Below are positions 46,621 through 54,168 of a DNA stretch of 64,000 nt, one piece after another. The first letter of the stretch is position 1. The number at the start of each line of letters is the position of its first letter. The stretch covers positions 20,767 to 84,766 of the forward strand of contig CAJUFL010000008.1 in assembly GCA_910585605.1 (NCBI GenBank), written 5' to 3'. The position numbers and the translations under genes are program-made. The DNA comes from an uncultured Lachnospiraceae bacterium (GTDB taxonomy: Bacteria; Bacillota; Clostridia; Lachnospirales; Lachnospiraceae). The notes beneath the pieces were generated by a model. The model did no database searches, was not told the DNA's origin, and saw only the letters and a list, made by a program, of their open reading frames with translations.

Positions 46621-46649
46621 ATTATAATATATAAAAGTTGTGTAATCAA
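46621..46649 (-). promoter_or_regulatory. Sigma-A promoter of the cysD-cysNC-sulfotransferase operon
   Basis: Minus-strand TTGATT (46649-46644), 17-base spacer, perfect TATAAT (46626-46621). The predicted start near 46614 leaves a leader of about 98 bases, in which no known riboswitch was recognised. Confidence 0.75.
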
Positions 46650-46659
46650 AATGAAATAC

Positions 46660-46691
46660 AAAAAAATCCCCGGCTATTTGGAATAGCGCAC
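46660..46691 (-). terminator. Weak terminator at the end of queC
   Basis: A six-base stem (GCTATT 46673-46678 with AATAGC 46682-46687), then CCGGGGATTTTTTT on the minus strand. It overlaps the queC stop codon. The stem is short, but the T-tract is good. Confidence 0.4.
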
Positions 46692-47348
46692 CAGAAATGC
46701 TTCATACCCCTCTCTTCTAAGCTTACAGCTGGGACAATGTCCGCATCCATCCCCTTTTATGCCATTATAACAGGTAAGTGTCATATTCCGAACAAAATCA
46801 AGTCCTCCCAGATCATCTGCCAATTTCCATGTATCCGCCTTATCAATCCACATAAGCGGTGTTTCTATACAGAATGTATAATCCATTGCCAGATTAAGCG
46901 TTGTATTTAAAGATTTTATAAATACATCCCGGCAATCCGGATAACCCGAAAAATCACTCTGTGACACGCCCGTGATCAAATCCGTAATTCCTCTTTGCTT
47001 CGCAAAAACAGCCGCAAACGTTAAAAATAGCATGTTTCTTCCATCCACAACGCTGTTTGGTGCCCCAACATCTGGTGCATTTTCATCTACGATTATATCC
47101 TCTCTGGTGAGTGAATTAGGGGCTAACTGATTAAGTAGTTCCATATCAAGAACCTGCCATTCCACACCCAGCTTTTCCGTAATCTCTTTTGCACACTCAA
47201 GCTCTGCCTTATGTCTTTGTCCGTAATCAAAAGAAACTGCTATCACCTTCTGATATCTCTTAAGTGCCCATAACAGACAGGTAGTACTGTCCTGTCCGCC
47301 GCTAAATACTACCAGTGCACTTTCCTTATTCCTTGTATTCATATTCAT
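46674..47348 (-). CDS. queC: 7-cyano-7-deazaguanine synthase
   Basis: This 224-residue protein has the PP-loop VVFSGGQDSTTCL at its start, FDYGQRHKAEL, PNSVVDGRNMLFL, and the C-terminal zinc motif CGHCPSCKLRREGYEAF. It turns 7-carboxy-7-deazaguanine and ammonia into preQ0 with ATP. It closes the queD-queE-folE-queC run. GGAG lies ten bases before the ATG. Length and motifs match the family fully. Confidence 0.97.
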   Translation of the reverse strand: MNMNTRNKESALVVFSGGQDSTTCLLWALKRYQKVIAVSFDYGQRHKAELECAKEITEKLGVEWQVLDMELLNQLAPNSLTREDIIVDENAPDVGAPNSVVDGRNMLFLTFAAVFAKQRGITDLITGVSQSDFSGYPDCRDVFIKSLNTTLNLAMDYTFCIETPLMWIDKADTWKLADDLGGLDFVRNMTLTCYNGIKGDGCGHCPSCKLRREGYEAFLVRYSK

Positions 47349-47403
47349 GTCATGTATTCTCCTACCTGTAATCTATTCTGCTATGCAGTCTGCATCATTA
47401 TTC

Positions 47404-47982
47404 CTATTTTACCATAAGAAGCAGCTTATTCTGAAGTGCTTCCTCTTCCTCAAATCTCCCCAAAAAAGTGGTGGTCATAGTTTTGGCGGCTGTCTTCTTG
47501 ATTCCTCTTGCCGTCATACAGCTATGGTTTCCCTCAATATAAACAGCTACATCGTCAGAGCCGGTTGCCTTCCTGATAACCTCCGCTATATCTGTTCCAA
47601 TCCGTTCCTGAAGCTGCAGGCGTTTTGCCACCATATCTGCAATTCTCGCAATCTTACTAAGTCCGATCACTTTCCCTTTGGGAATATAAGCAACACTCAC
47701 CTTCATGTCATACATAAGTGCCAAATGATGTTCGCAATAACTGAATATCTCTATATCCTTTACTACTACCATATCCTTATCATTTCCCGACGGAATATCA
47801 AAATTTTTCGAAAACATTTCTGCAATCTCATCATTTGTATAATTCATTCCCTCAAATACTTCGGCATACATCCTGGCAACCCGTTCCGGAGTATCTTTTA
47901 TCCCCTCTCTATCGGGGTCATCACCCAACGCAATCAAAATTCCTCTGATATGTTCCTTTATTGCATTCTGGTCTATCGCCAT
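47404..47982 (-). CDS. folE: GTP cyclohydrolase I
   Basis: 192 residues from the ATG at 47982, chosen because AAAGGAG lies six bases upstream; the frame opens eight codons earlier with GTG inside the gap after queE. It shows DDPDREGIKDTPERVARMY, the zinc residues in FSYCEHHL and GNHSCMTARG, and IPKGKVIGLSK. It makes dihydroneopterin triphosphate from GTP, the first step of both folate and 7-deazaguanine synthesis. Its position between queE and queC assigns it to the latter, though it may serve folate too. Confidence 0.96.
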   Translation of the reverse strand: MAIDQNAIKEHIRGILIALGDDPDREGIKDTPERVARMYAEVFEGMNYTNDEIAEMFSKNFDIPSGNDKDMVVVKDIEIFSYCEHHLALMYDMKVSVAYIPKGKVIGLSKIARIADMVAKRLQLQERIGTDIAEVIRKATGSDDVAVYIEGNHSCMTARGIKKTAAKTMTTTFLGRFEEEEALQNKLLLMVK

Positions 47983-47998
47983 TTTGTTCTCCTTTCCA

Positions 47999-48712
47999 TT
48001 ACACACCTCTTTTATCCGGATCCCAGATAAATTTGTGAAGTTGCAACTGTATATTTACATCATTCATATTCTGCTCAACCAGATATTCTACCATCTGTGC
48101 TGCTTCCATTACACCAAAGCAGGGACTTAAATAAATCCCACAGCCTTTTTCTATCAATTGATAAGTCTTGATTATCTTCCGGCTAAAAATCAAATCCTCT
48201 TTACTTCCCACAACAAATTTCACAGTATCCAAAGCCCTTACATTTCTGTAATTGGAAAGGCACATATTCTGTTCCATTCCGCTTACCGGTAATTTGTAAT
48301 CCAGCGTAAAGGAAACATTATCCTTTTCTCCGTTTTTTTCTGCCAGCTCCCTGTTATCATCCTCTGCCTCTGGCAAAAAGGGATTAATATCTATACTTCC
48401 GTTTGTCTCAACTTCAACAAGAATCTCCTTATCGTTCCGCAGCAATCTTAACAGCTCCTTTATATCCTTTTGCAGCAGCGGCTCGCCTCCGGTCAGGGTA
48501 ACGTTTTTTATTCCCGATTTTTTTATCATCTGGTACAGTGTTCCCTCGTCATAAATCTCATAATCCGCATCCTGCTCATTTGCCCACCTGGTATCACAAT
48601 ATGAACAGGACAGATTACAACCTGCAAAACGGATAAAATATGCCAGTTGTCCGGCTCTTTTTCCTTCACCGTTAATACTTGCAAATTGTTCCACTACATG
48701 AAATTCTCCCAT
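47999..48712 (-). CDS. queE: 7-carboxy-7-deazaguanine synthase (radical SAM)
   Basis: This 237-residue protein has the short radical-SAM cluster motif in FAGCNLSCSYCDT (CX3CX2C), preceded by SINGEGKRAGQLAYFIRF, and the SAM-binding LTGGEPLLQKD. It rearranges 6-carboxytetrahydropterin to 7-carboxy-7-deazaguanine. GGAGAAG precedes the ATG. It lies nine bases after queD and 16 before folE. A charged insert (about 120-135) is longer than in minimal members but keeps the frame. Confidence 0.95.
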   Translation of the reverse strand: MGEFHVVEQFASINGEGKRAGQLAYFIRFAGCNLSCSYCDTRWANEQDADYEIYDEGTLYQMIKKSGIKNVTLTGGEPLLQKDIKELLRLLRNDKEILVEVETNGSIDINPFLPEAEDDNRELAEKNGEKDNVSFTLDYKLPVSGMEQNMCLSNYRNVRALDTVKFVVGSKEDLIFSRKIIKTYQLIEKGCGIYLSPCFGVMEAAQMVEYLVEQNMNDVNIQLQLHKFIWDPDKRGV

Positions 48713-48721
48713 AACTTCTCC

Positions 48722-49141
48722 TTATCTGCTATATCCTGCACAATTATTTGGGGTCTCATACACTTTCACCAAGACCACCTGATACTCTTTTTCATCCATT
48801 GCATCATAGAAATATTCTGCCAGATTTTCAGCAGTTGGACGAAACGGCAGCTCTATTATACGAAATTCCTCCTCCAGCAATGCCTTTTTTGTAGACTCCT
48901 TAAGACTTCCTTTCTCAATCACCAGACTATGGTCCAGTTCATCCGCCAGTCGGTTTAAATCCTCTTTTAAATCTTTAAAATCAACCACCATTCCACGGTT
49001 CTGCCCCGTTTCCGCTATTTCCTCAGATCCCACCGTAACTTCTACAACCCACCGGTGTCCGTGAATGTTACTGCATTTCCCTTCATATCCCTTTAAAAAA
49101 TGTGCACTGTCAAAGCTTGCATTTGCCTGTAATGTATACAT
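48722..49141 (-). CDS. queD: 6-carboxytetrahydropterin synthase
   Basis: This 139-residue protein has the zinc ligands in FDSAHFLKGY and NIHGHRW, the catalytic cysteine in GKCSNIHGH, VVDFKDLK, and LDHSLV, a full PTPS/QueD pattern. It turns dihydroneopterin triphosphate into 6-carboxytetrahydropterin. AAAGGGG precedes the ATG. It is the first gene of the preQ0 operon; no clear promoter or preQ1 riboswitch was found in the short upstream stretch. Confidence 0.95.
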   Translation of the reverse strand: MYTLQANASFDSAHFLKGYEGKCSNIHGHRWVVEVTVGSEEIAETGQNRGMVVDFKDLKEDLNRLADELDHSLVIEKGSLKESTKKALLEEEFRIIELPFRPTAENLAEYFYDAMDEKEYQVVLVKVYETPNNCAGYSR

Positions 49142-49200
49142 ATCTTTCCCCTTTTCCCGACCTTTCTAAATCAGACAATCCAAAACAGTTTTAAAAGTCA

Positions 49201-49243
49201 AAAGCACCTATATCCAAACTATACCTGAATATAAGTGCTTTTT
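49201..49243 (-). terminator. Terminator downstream of thrC
   Basis: AAAAGCACCTATAT (from 49201) pairs with ATATAAGTGCTTTT (49230-49243), with one mismatch-like G-T, around a 15-base loop. T-tracts follow on both strands (TTTTGACTTTT on minus). It stands between thrC and queD, so it ends thrC transcripts. Confidence 0.7.
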
Positions 49244-49370
49244 TGCATAATAATGACATCATTGTTTTCTATCACTTTATTCAGCCCTAGTTTTGTTTAA
49301 AGACAGGATGGTACTAATGAACTGTCTGCCAATTCCGATTCGTTCATATTAGATGTTTCAATGAAATATT

Positions 49371-50858
49371 TTAAAGTCCTAAAATATTACAAACCGTCGT
49401 TTTCATCTCACTCTTATCACATACTGTATCATGTAATACTTCTGCACTGCGAATATCTTCAATTGCCTGCGGTATCTTAACACCTGACAATCTGTTTAAT
49501 TCGTCTACCAATTCAAAATCAGACTGGGAAGCATATTTCCCATCAATCGCTTCCATAACGCTTCTGGTAAATTTATATGGGCTTGCAGTAGATGCGATCA
49601 CCGTAGGCGTCTGGTCTCCTGTTACGTCCACATATTTGTCATAAACAGCAGCTGCTACAGCAGTATGGGTATCCATAATATAATGATCTGACTCATATAC
49701 CTTTTTAATTGTCCTGGCAGTCTCTTCCTCACTTGCGTAATTTCCGTAAAATTCAGATAAATTCTTTCTCATCTCATCCGTAATTTCATATCTTCCTTCC
49801 ACAACAAGCTCTTCCATAAGCTTTGCATTTTTATCAGAATCATCCCCTGCAATACGATAGATCAATCTCTCTAAATTACTGGAAATAAGAATATCCATGG
49901 ACGGAGATGTAGTTAAGATAAAGTCCCTGTTCTTATCATATATCCCTGTCTCAAAAAAATCATACAATACTTTATTATCATTAGACGCACATATGAATTT
50001 CGCAATAGGAAGTCCCATTTCCTTTGCATAATAAGCTGCTAAAATATTCCCAAAATTCCCGGTAGGGACTACTACATTAATCTTGTCTTCCGCCTTAATC
50101 TCTCCATCTGCGATCAGACGAGTATATGCATAAACATAGTAAACCATCTGCGGTACAAGCCGCCCGATATTAATGGAATTTGCAGAAGAAAACTGGAATC
50201 CCTTTTCATCCATAATCTTTGCAAGTTCTTTATCATTAAACATATTCTTGACACCTGTCTGGGCATCATCAAAATTGCCAATAATCCCGACAACTGCCGT
50301 ATTATCCCCTTTCTGGGTTACCATCTGTTTTTCCTGAATCGGACTTACCCCATTTTTCGGATAAAATACGATGATTCTGGTACCCGGTACATCCGCAAAC
50401 CCTGCAAGTGCTGCTTTGCCAGTATCACCGGAAGTTGCGGTTAAAATAACAATATCATTTTTTACATTATTCTTTTTTGCAGAAGTAACCAGTAAATACG
50501 GCAATATGGAAAGTGCCATATCTTTAAACGCAATGGTCGCACCATGGAACAATTCCAGATAATGTGCACCTGCTTTTTTTACCAGCGGAGCAATGCAAGG
50601 TGTATCAAATTTTTCATCATATGCACTGTTAATGCAATATTTCAATTCTTCTTCCGTAAAATCCGTCAGCATACGACTCATCACCTCGTATGCCACTTCC
50701 TGATAACCCATTTTTGCCAGATTATTGAAATCCACATCCAATGCAGGAATGCTATCCGGTACAAAAAGACCTCCACCTTCTGCCAAACCCTTTAATATCG
50801 CCTGAGACGCAGTTGCTGTTTCTTTACTGTTACGTGTACTTTTGTAAGTTACTGCCAT
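49371..50858 (-). CDS. thrC: Threonine synthase
   Basis: This 495-residue protein has YKSTRNS near the start, GLFVPDSIP, the PLP lysine Lys112 in HGATIAFKDMALSILP, TATSGDTGKAALAGF, and NSINIGRLVPQMVYY. These are marks of the long threonine synthase class, which converts O-phosphohomoserine to threonine. AGAGGATAAACAAA precedes the ATG. It has its own terminator, and no other threonine gene is adjacent, so it seems to be a single-gene unit. No T-box leader was seen upstream. Confidence 0.96.
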   Translation of the reverse strand: MAVTYKSTRNSKETATASQAILKGLAEGGGLFVPDSIPALDVDFNNLAKMGYQEVAYEVMSRMLTDFTEEELKYCINSAYDEKFDTPCIAPLVKKAGAHYLELFHGATIAFKDMALSILPYLLVTSAKKNNVKNDIVILTATSGDTGKAALAGFADVPGTRIIVFYPKNGVSPIQEKQMVTQKGDNTAVVGIIGNFDDAQTGVKNMFNDKELAKIMDEKGFQFSSANSINIGRLVPQMVYYVYAYTRLIADGEIKAEDKINVVVPTGNFGNILAAYYAKEMGLPIAKFICASNDNKVLYDFFETGIYDKNRDFILTTSPSMDILISSNLERLIYRIAGDDSDKNAKLMEELVVEGRYEITDEMRKNLSEFYGNYASEEETARTIKKVYESDHYIMDTHTAVAAAVYDKYVDVTGDQTPTVIASTASPYKFTRSVMEAIDGKYASQSDFELVDELNRLSGVKIPQAIEDIRSAEVLHDTVCDKSEMKTTVCNILGL

Positions 50859-50947
50859 TTTGTTTATCCTCTTTTCTTAAAATGATTCTATATCCAGCAT
50901 TACTTTGCTTTCATTGCAAAATTGTATCCGTATCATACATCTTCTGT

Positions 50948-51817
50948 CTAATCTGCAAGATAGACCTCCATGGTTCTTCTTCCCCATCGGAGCGCCTCAC
51001 TGTGTGTCATAAAAAACATATCTATTCTTTTGCCCTTAATAGCACCGCCTCTGTCTTCTGCCACATAAACCTGTCCGTTGATCACAACCTTTGTTCCAAA
51101 TGGGATCACACTGGTATCTACCGCAATTGTATGGTTGGAGGTAGGAACCGTTCCACTTGCAGTACGGTTGCCGCCTGAATATACACCGCAGCATACACGG
51201 CAGGTACAGTATGCCGTAATCACAAATTTCCCTAAACTGTCACCGTGGGTCGACGCATATACGGGTTCTCCTTTCTTACCACCTTTAGAAGCTGTATCAC
51301 CGGAACCGGTATTCCCGCTGCCTCCGGTACTGACCGTAGAATTCCCCTCTTCCTTTTCGCGGATCTGCTGTGCGACCATTCTTATTTTAGCCTCTTTCGC
51401 CATCTGAGCCAGCCTTGCTGCTTCTTTGGCAATCTTTTCTGCCTCTTCCCTTTGTGCCTTAGCCTGCTGGTAAGCCAGCTTATCTGCTGTTTTTTCACTC
51501 ATGGCTGTCAGATTATTGATGGCACGAATCTCTTCCATCCTTTCAAATTCATACCGTGCATCCAGAGTATCCATCTGGGCCAGAAGCAGATCATCCATAT
51601 ATCCATATTTCATCACATCATAGCTTACCTTCTGGACCTTTTTCATGGTACAGCCGGAATAGTTTAAGTTGCCGGCAGCTACAGAAATACTGCTTAATTT
51701 CCCCGGCACCTCATCCGCAGTCACTATTACCCTGTACCCAAATACCGCTATCAGGCCTGCAAAAAGAAAAAGTACAAGAATCCATATGATAGTCTTTAAA
51801 TTACCTTTTTTTTTCAT
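50948..51817 (-). CDS. Membrane-anchored 3D-domain wall protein
   Basis: This 289-residue protein has one N-terminal membrane helix (about 8-30), a long charged coiled-coil-like region rich in Glu, Ala and Lys (about 90-155), a Gly/Ser linker and a C-terminal 3D domain (about 195-289). The three aspartates are visible in IAVDTSVIPFG, YVAEDRGGAIKG and RIDMFF, within the ITAYCTC...GTVPTSNHT framework. The 3D fold matches the catalytic part of MltA/YabE/Rpf-like lytic transglycosylases. It may cleave peptidoglycan at growth sites. A strong promoter (51876-51904) precedes it. Confidence 0.85.
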   Translation of the reverse strand: MKKKGNLKTIIWILVLFLFAGLIAVFGYRVIVTADEVPGKLSSISVAAGNLNYSGCTMKKVQKVSYDVMKYGYMDDLLLAQMDTLDARYEFERMEEIRAINNLTAMSEKTADKLAYQQAKAQREEAEKIAKEAARLAQMAKEAKIRMVAQQIREKEEGNSTVSTGGSGNTGSGDTASKGGKKGEPVYASTHGDSLGKFVITAYCTCRVCCGVYSGGNRTASGTVPTSNHTIAVDTSVIPFGTKVVINGQVYVAEDRGGAIKGKRIDMFFMTHSEALRWGRRTMEVYLAD

Positions 51818-51875
51818 TCCAGATCACCTTATTCCTTAGCACACAACCTTTTTCCTAATAGACATATACGCTTAA

Positions 51876-51904
51876 ATTATATTGTTTCACAAACAAAAGG
51901 TCAA
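51876..51904 (-). promoter_or_regulatory. Sigma-A promoter of the 3D-domain gene
   Basis: Minus-strand TTGACC (51904-51899; five of six), spacer 17, perfect TATAAT (51881-51876). Start near 51869, leader about 50 bases. Confidence 0.8.
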
Positions 51905-51980
51905 GCATTTTATATTTCATTATTATCTATTATAATATACAGACAAGAGCGTATCTTATAATATAAAGGAGAATACACAT

Positions 51981-52790
51981 ATGCCAAATTTTCCCGGTGT
52001 CACAAAAGCCCAAAGAAAAGACGGAAGTATCTATTACCGTTCTTCTATCACCATTTTGTCAAAACATATAAGCTTAGGCAGTTTCAACTCTCCCCAAAAG
52101 GCAGGGAAAGCCTATACGGAAGCCTGCAATATCATACGTAAGAAACAATATCAGCTGACAGACTACACAGAAGATTTTGCTCTGGATTTTAGTAAATTCA
52201 TAGTCTTAATGAATTACAGAAATTCAGGAATTTATTTTAAAACCCCTATTTACCTGCAAACAGGTTTTTTCTATTACTATCTTGCTCCTGACAGATTTCT
52301 TATTTTTGACAGGGAAGACCTGTTCTTCTATGCCAACCATAAAATCCAAATCCGCGGAGGTTATTTTTTTATCTGTGACTATGGGAGCCAGTATAGCATT
52401 CTTTCCCGTTATGGTATCAAAAACTATGCTAAAAAAGGGATTGATTATATATTCGTAAATCACAACGAATGCGATTTCCGGTACGAAAATATCAAAATAA
52501 TAAACGAATATATGGGCGTAACACGCATAGAACAAAACGGACAGGTTTTCTATGAATGCGTCATCCATATCCATGGTAATTATCTCGTTGGGCGGTATGC
52601 AGACAAAATCACCGCTGCCATAGCCTACAACAAAGCTGTAGATATCTTAGCCGGCAATGGCATTCATAAAAAATATGTAAAAAATTACATTAATGAATAT
52701 TCCACAAAAAAATACCAAAACGCATATGAACAAATACCTGTCTCCGAGCGTATTTTGCACTATACAGAGAAAATGATTGAAGAAACCTGA
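51981..52790 (+). CDS. Lone AP2/HNH-like protein of unknown role
   Basis: This 269-residue protein shows two AP2-like DNA-binding segments: residues about 3-52 (PGVTKAQRKDGSIYYRSSI...ISLGSFNSPQKAGKAYTEA) and about 176-225 (MGVTRIEQNGQVFYECVI...GRYADKITAAIAYNKAV). Just before the second lies VNHNECDFRYENIKIIN, which resembles the DNRxENL half of HNH nucleases but lacks the full first histidine pair. HNH plus AP2 is the layout of many homing endonucleases. Here the gene stands alone, 20 bases before rnpB, with AAAGGAGA before its ATG. It may be a regulator derived from such a nuclease; this is inference. Many aromatic residues and AT-rich codons suggest transfer. Confidence 0.6.
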   Translation: MPNFPGVTKAQRKDGSIYYRSSITILSKHISLGSFNSPQKAGKAYTEACNIIRKKQYQLTDYTEDFALDFSKFIVLMNYRNSGIYFKTPIYLQTGFFYYYLAPDRFLIFDREDLFFYANHKIQIRGGYFFICDYGSQYSILSRYGIKNYAKKGIDYIFVNHNECDFRYENIKIINEYMGVTRIEQNGQVFYECVIHIHGNYLVGRYADKITAAIAYNKAVDILAGNGIHKKYVKNYINEYSTKKYQNAYEQIPVSERILHYTEKMIEET

Positions 52791-52805
52791 ATGTTATGCT
52801 AAAAT
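52777..52805 (+). promoter_or_regulatory. Sigma-A promoter of rnpB, inside the upstream gene's end
   Basis: TTGAAG (52777-52782), spacer 17, TAAAAT (52800-52805). The -35 box lies in the last codons of the AP2-like gene. The expected start near 52811 agrees with the first base-paired position of the RNA. Confidence 0.7.
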
Positions 52806-52810
52806 CAAGA

Positions 52811-53156
52811 CCGACTCAGACAAATGATCGCGGCTGCAACAGCCGAAAGGCGGCAGGTGAGGAAAGTCCGGGCTTCATAGGGCAGGGTGCCGGATAACGT
52901 CCGGTGGAGGCGACTCCCAGGCTAGTGCAACAGAAATATACCGCCATTTTTATGGTAAGGGTGGAAAGGCGAGGTAAGAGCTCACCGCTGTTTTGGTAAC
53001 AAAACAGGCTCTGTAAACCCCACTCGAAGCAAGACCGAACAGGGAACAATGTGGCGGCCCGTCACGTTCCCGGGTAGGTCGCTTGAACCTGTCGGCAACG
53101 GCAGGTCTAGATAGATGATCATTCAACGACATAACCCGGCTTATCGTCTGAGTCAT
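52811..53156 (+). ncRNA. rnpB: RNase P RNA (A-type)
   Basis: About 345 bases. The universal GAGGAAAGTCCGGGC block lies at 52859-52873, and the later universal block (ACAGAAATATACCG, AAGGGTGGAAAGG) and the distal GTAAACCCCAC and GGTAGG segments follow in order. The closing helix P1 pairs GACTCAGAC (52813-52821) with GTCTGAGTC (53146-53154). It is the catalytic RNA that trims tRNA 5' ends. The size and multiple helices fit the ancestral A-type found in many Clostridia rather than the Bacillus B-type. Confidence 0.96.
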
Positions 53157-53170
53157 CTTTCAAACAAACA

Positions 53171-53217
53171 AAGGGACTGTAGCAAAAAGAGAAATTATCT
53201 CAGTGCTTAAGTCCCTT
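53171..53217. terminator. Bidirectional terminator between rnpB and the 53275 gene
   Basis: AAGGGACT (53171-53178) pairs with AGTCCCTT (53210-53217). On the minus strand the stem is followed by TGTTTGTTTG, and it lies 58 bases past the stop of the convergent gene; it also falls just after the 3' end of rnpB. Confidence 0.65.
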
Positions 53218-53274
53218 CTAAATTATATATCCTATTTCTAAGCAACACGCAGATCGGCTCATTACCCGCTGGAA

Positions 53275-53994
53275 TTATCGTGCCTGATTTAAAAGCGCTT
53301 TACCTTCCTGCCAGTAAAAACAATAATCAATCAAACTGACAGACGTATGCGGATACCTGGAAAGCAGTTCATCTCTTGAATATGTCCCTGCACAAATCTC
53401 AGCGATTATCGTCCGGATTTCCCATATGATGTCCTGCCTGGTATCATTATCCAGTAAAGAAAATATGTACTGACTCTTGTAGGGCAGATGCGCATAAATA
53501 TCTGACACCATCCTGTCTACTGAAACATTCTGGTTCCTGTAATCATCAATAAGTTCAAAAACCTGATACTTCTCATCATTAGGGATTCCTGCATGCCTTG
53601 CAATCAGCATAGAGCAAAGCTCTTCTACACTATTACCGCAATAATCAAATTTATCTATATTATAATCTGCAAATGTGTCCAGCAAAAGCTGAAAATGATG
53701 TCTTAATTGATACTGCGGAAGTCCTGCACAAAAATCTGTCAGTTCATCATGAATCCCGTTCTCTTCATTCCAGTAAATCAATGCATATACCCAATACACC
53801 AGATAACATATCATGATATCCCCAATACCCTCTTTGCGTTCCGTAAAAGAAAAGGCTGATTTAAGTTTGGCGCCTAAGCTTTTAAAATCAGTCTCGCTAA
53901 GAGTCATATCGCTTAACAGCCTGATATTCGGTATCTGCTTTTCAAAATACTCTTTCATCTGTGGTAAGTCGAATTTTTGTCCTGATGTACCCAT
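53275..53994 (-). CDS. Uncharacterised protein
   Basis: 239 residues from the ATG at 53994, where GGAGGG lies seven bases upstream; a frame 14 codons longer has no such site. No family was recognised. The protein is soluble-looking, rich in Tyr, Asp and Ile, with mostly helical segments (for example LVYWVYALIYWNEENG and DELTDFCAGL), and has no signal peptide. It has its own promoter (54041-54069) and terminator, between rnpB and the uridine-kinase-like gene. The function cannot be stated. Confidence 0.7.
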   Translation of the reverse strand: MGTSGQKFDLPQMKEYFEKQIPNIRLLSDMTLSETDFKSLGAKLKSAFSFTERKEGIGDIMICYLVYWVYALIYWNEENGIHDELTDFCAGLPQYQLRHHFQLLLDTFADYNIDKFDYCGNSVEELCSMLIARHAGIPNDEKYQVFELIDDYRNQNVSVDRMVSDIYAHLPYKSQYIFSLLDNDTRQDIIWEIRTIIAEICAGTYSRDELLSRYPHTSVSLIDYCFYWQEGKALLNQAR

Positions 53995-54040
53995 AAAACA
54001 GCCCTCCTTAAAGAATAAAATACTAAATTTTAACACTCTT

Positions 54041-54069
54041 ATTATAACATATGCGAATTAATTTGTCAC
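54041..54069 (-). promoter_or_regulatory. Sigma-A promoter of the uncharacterised 53275-53994 gene
   Basis: Minus-strand GTGACA (54069-54064; five of six), spacer 17, perfect TATAAT (54046-54041). Start near 54034, leader about 40 bases. Confidence 0.7.
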
Positions 54070-54131
54070 TATATTGCACAATTTCTTTTAGTATTTTTAT
54101 AATTATTTCACAAAATATTCCAACATTATTG

Positions 54132-54155
54132 GTTATGCGACAAAAGTTGCATAAC
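54132..54155. terminator. Hairpin downstream of the uridine-kinase-like gene
   Basis: GTTATGC (54132-54138) pairs with GCATAAC (54149-54155), and the inner GAC/GTT adds three pairs around an AAAA loop. It begins 14 bases past the minus-strand stop but has no T-tract, so it may be a weak terminator or a regulator site. Confidence 0.4.
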
Positions 54156-54168
54156 TTAACAGAATGCC

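Noticed and set aside
47347..48030. Plus-strand 227-codon frame opposite folE
   Set aside because: folE has all its catalytic motifs on the minus strand; the opposite frame is a shadow.
49142..49370. T-box or preQ1 riboswitch between thrC and queD
   Set aside because: Neither the T-box TGGNACCGCG motif nor a type I preQ1 pattern was found; the visible structure is explained as the thrC terminator.
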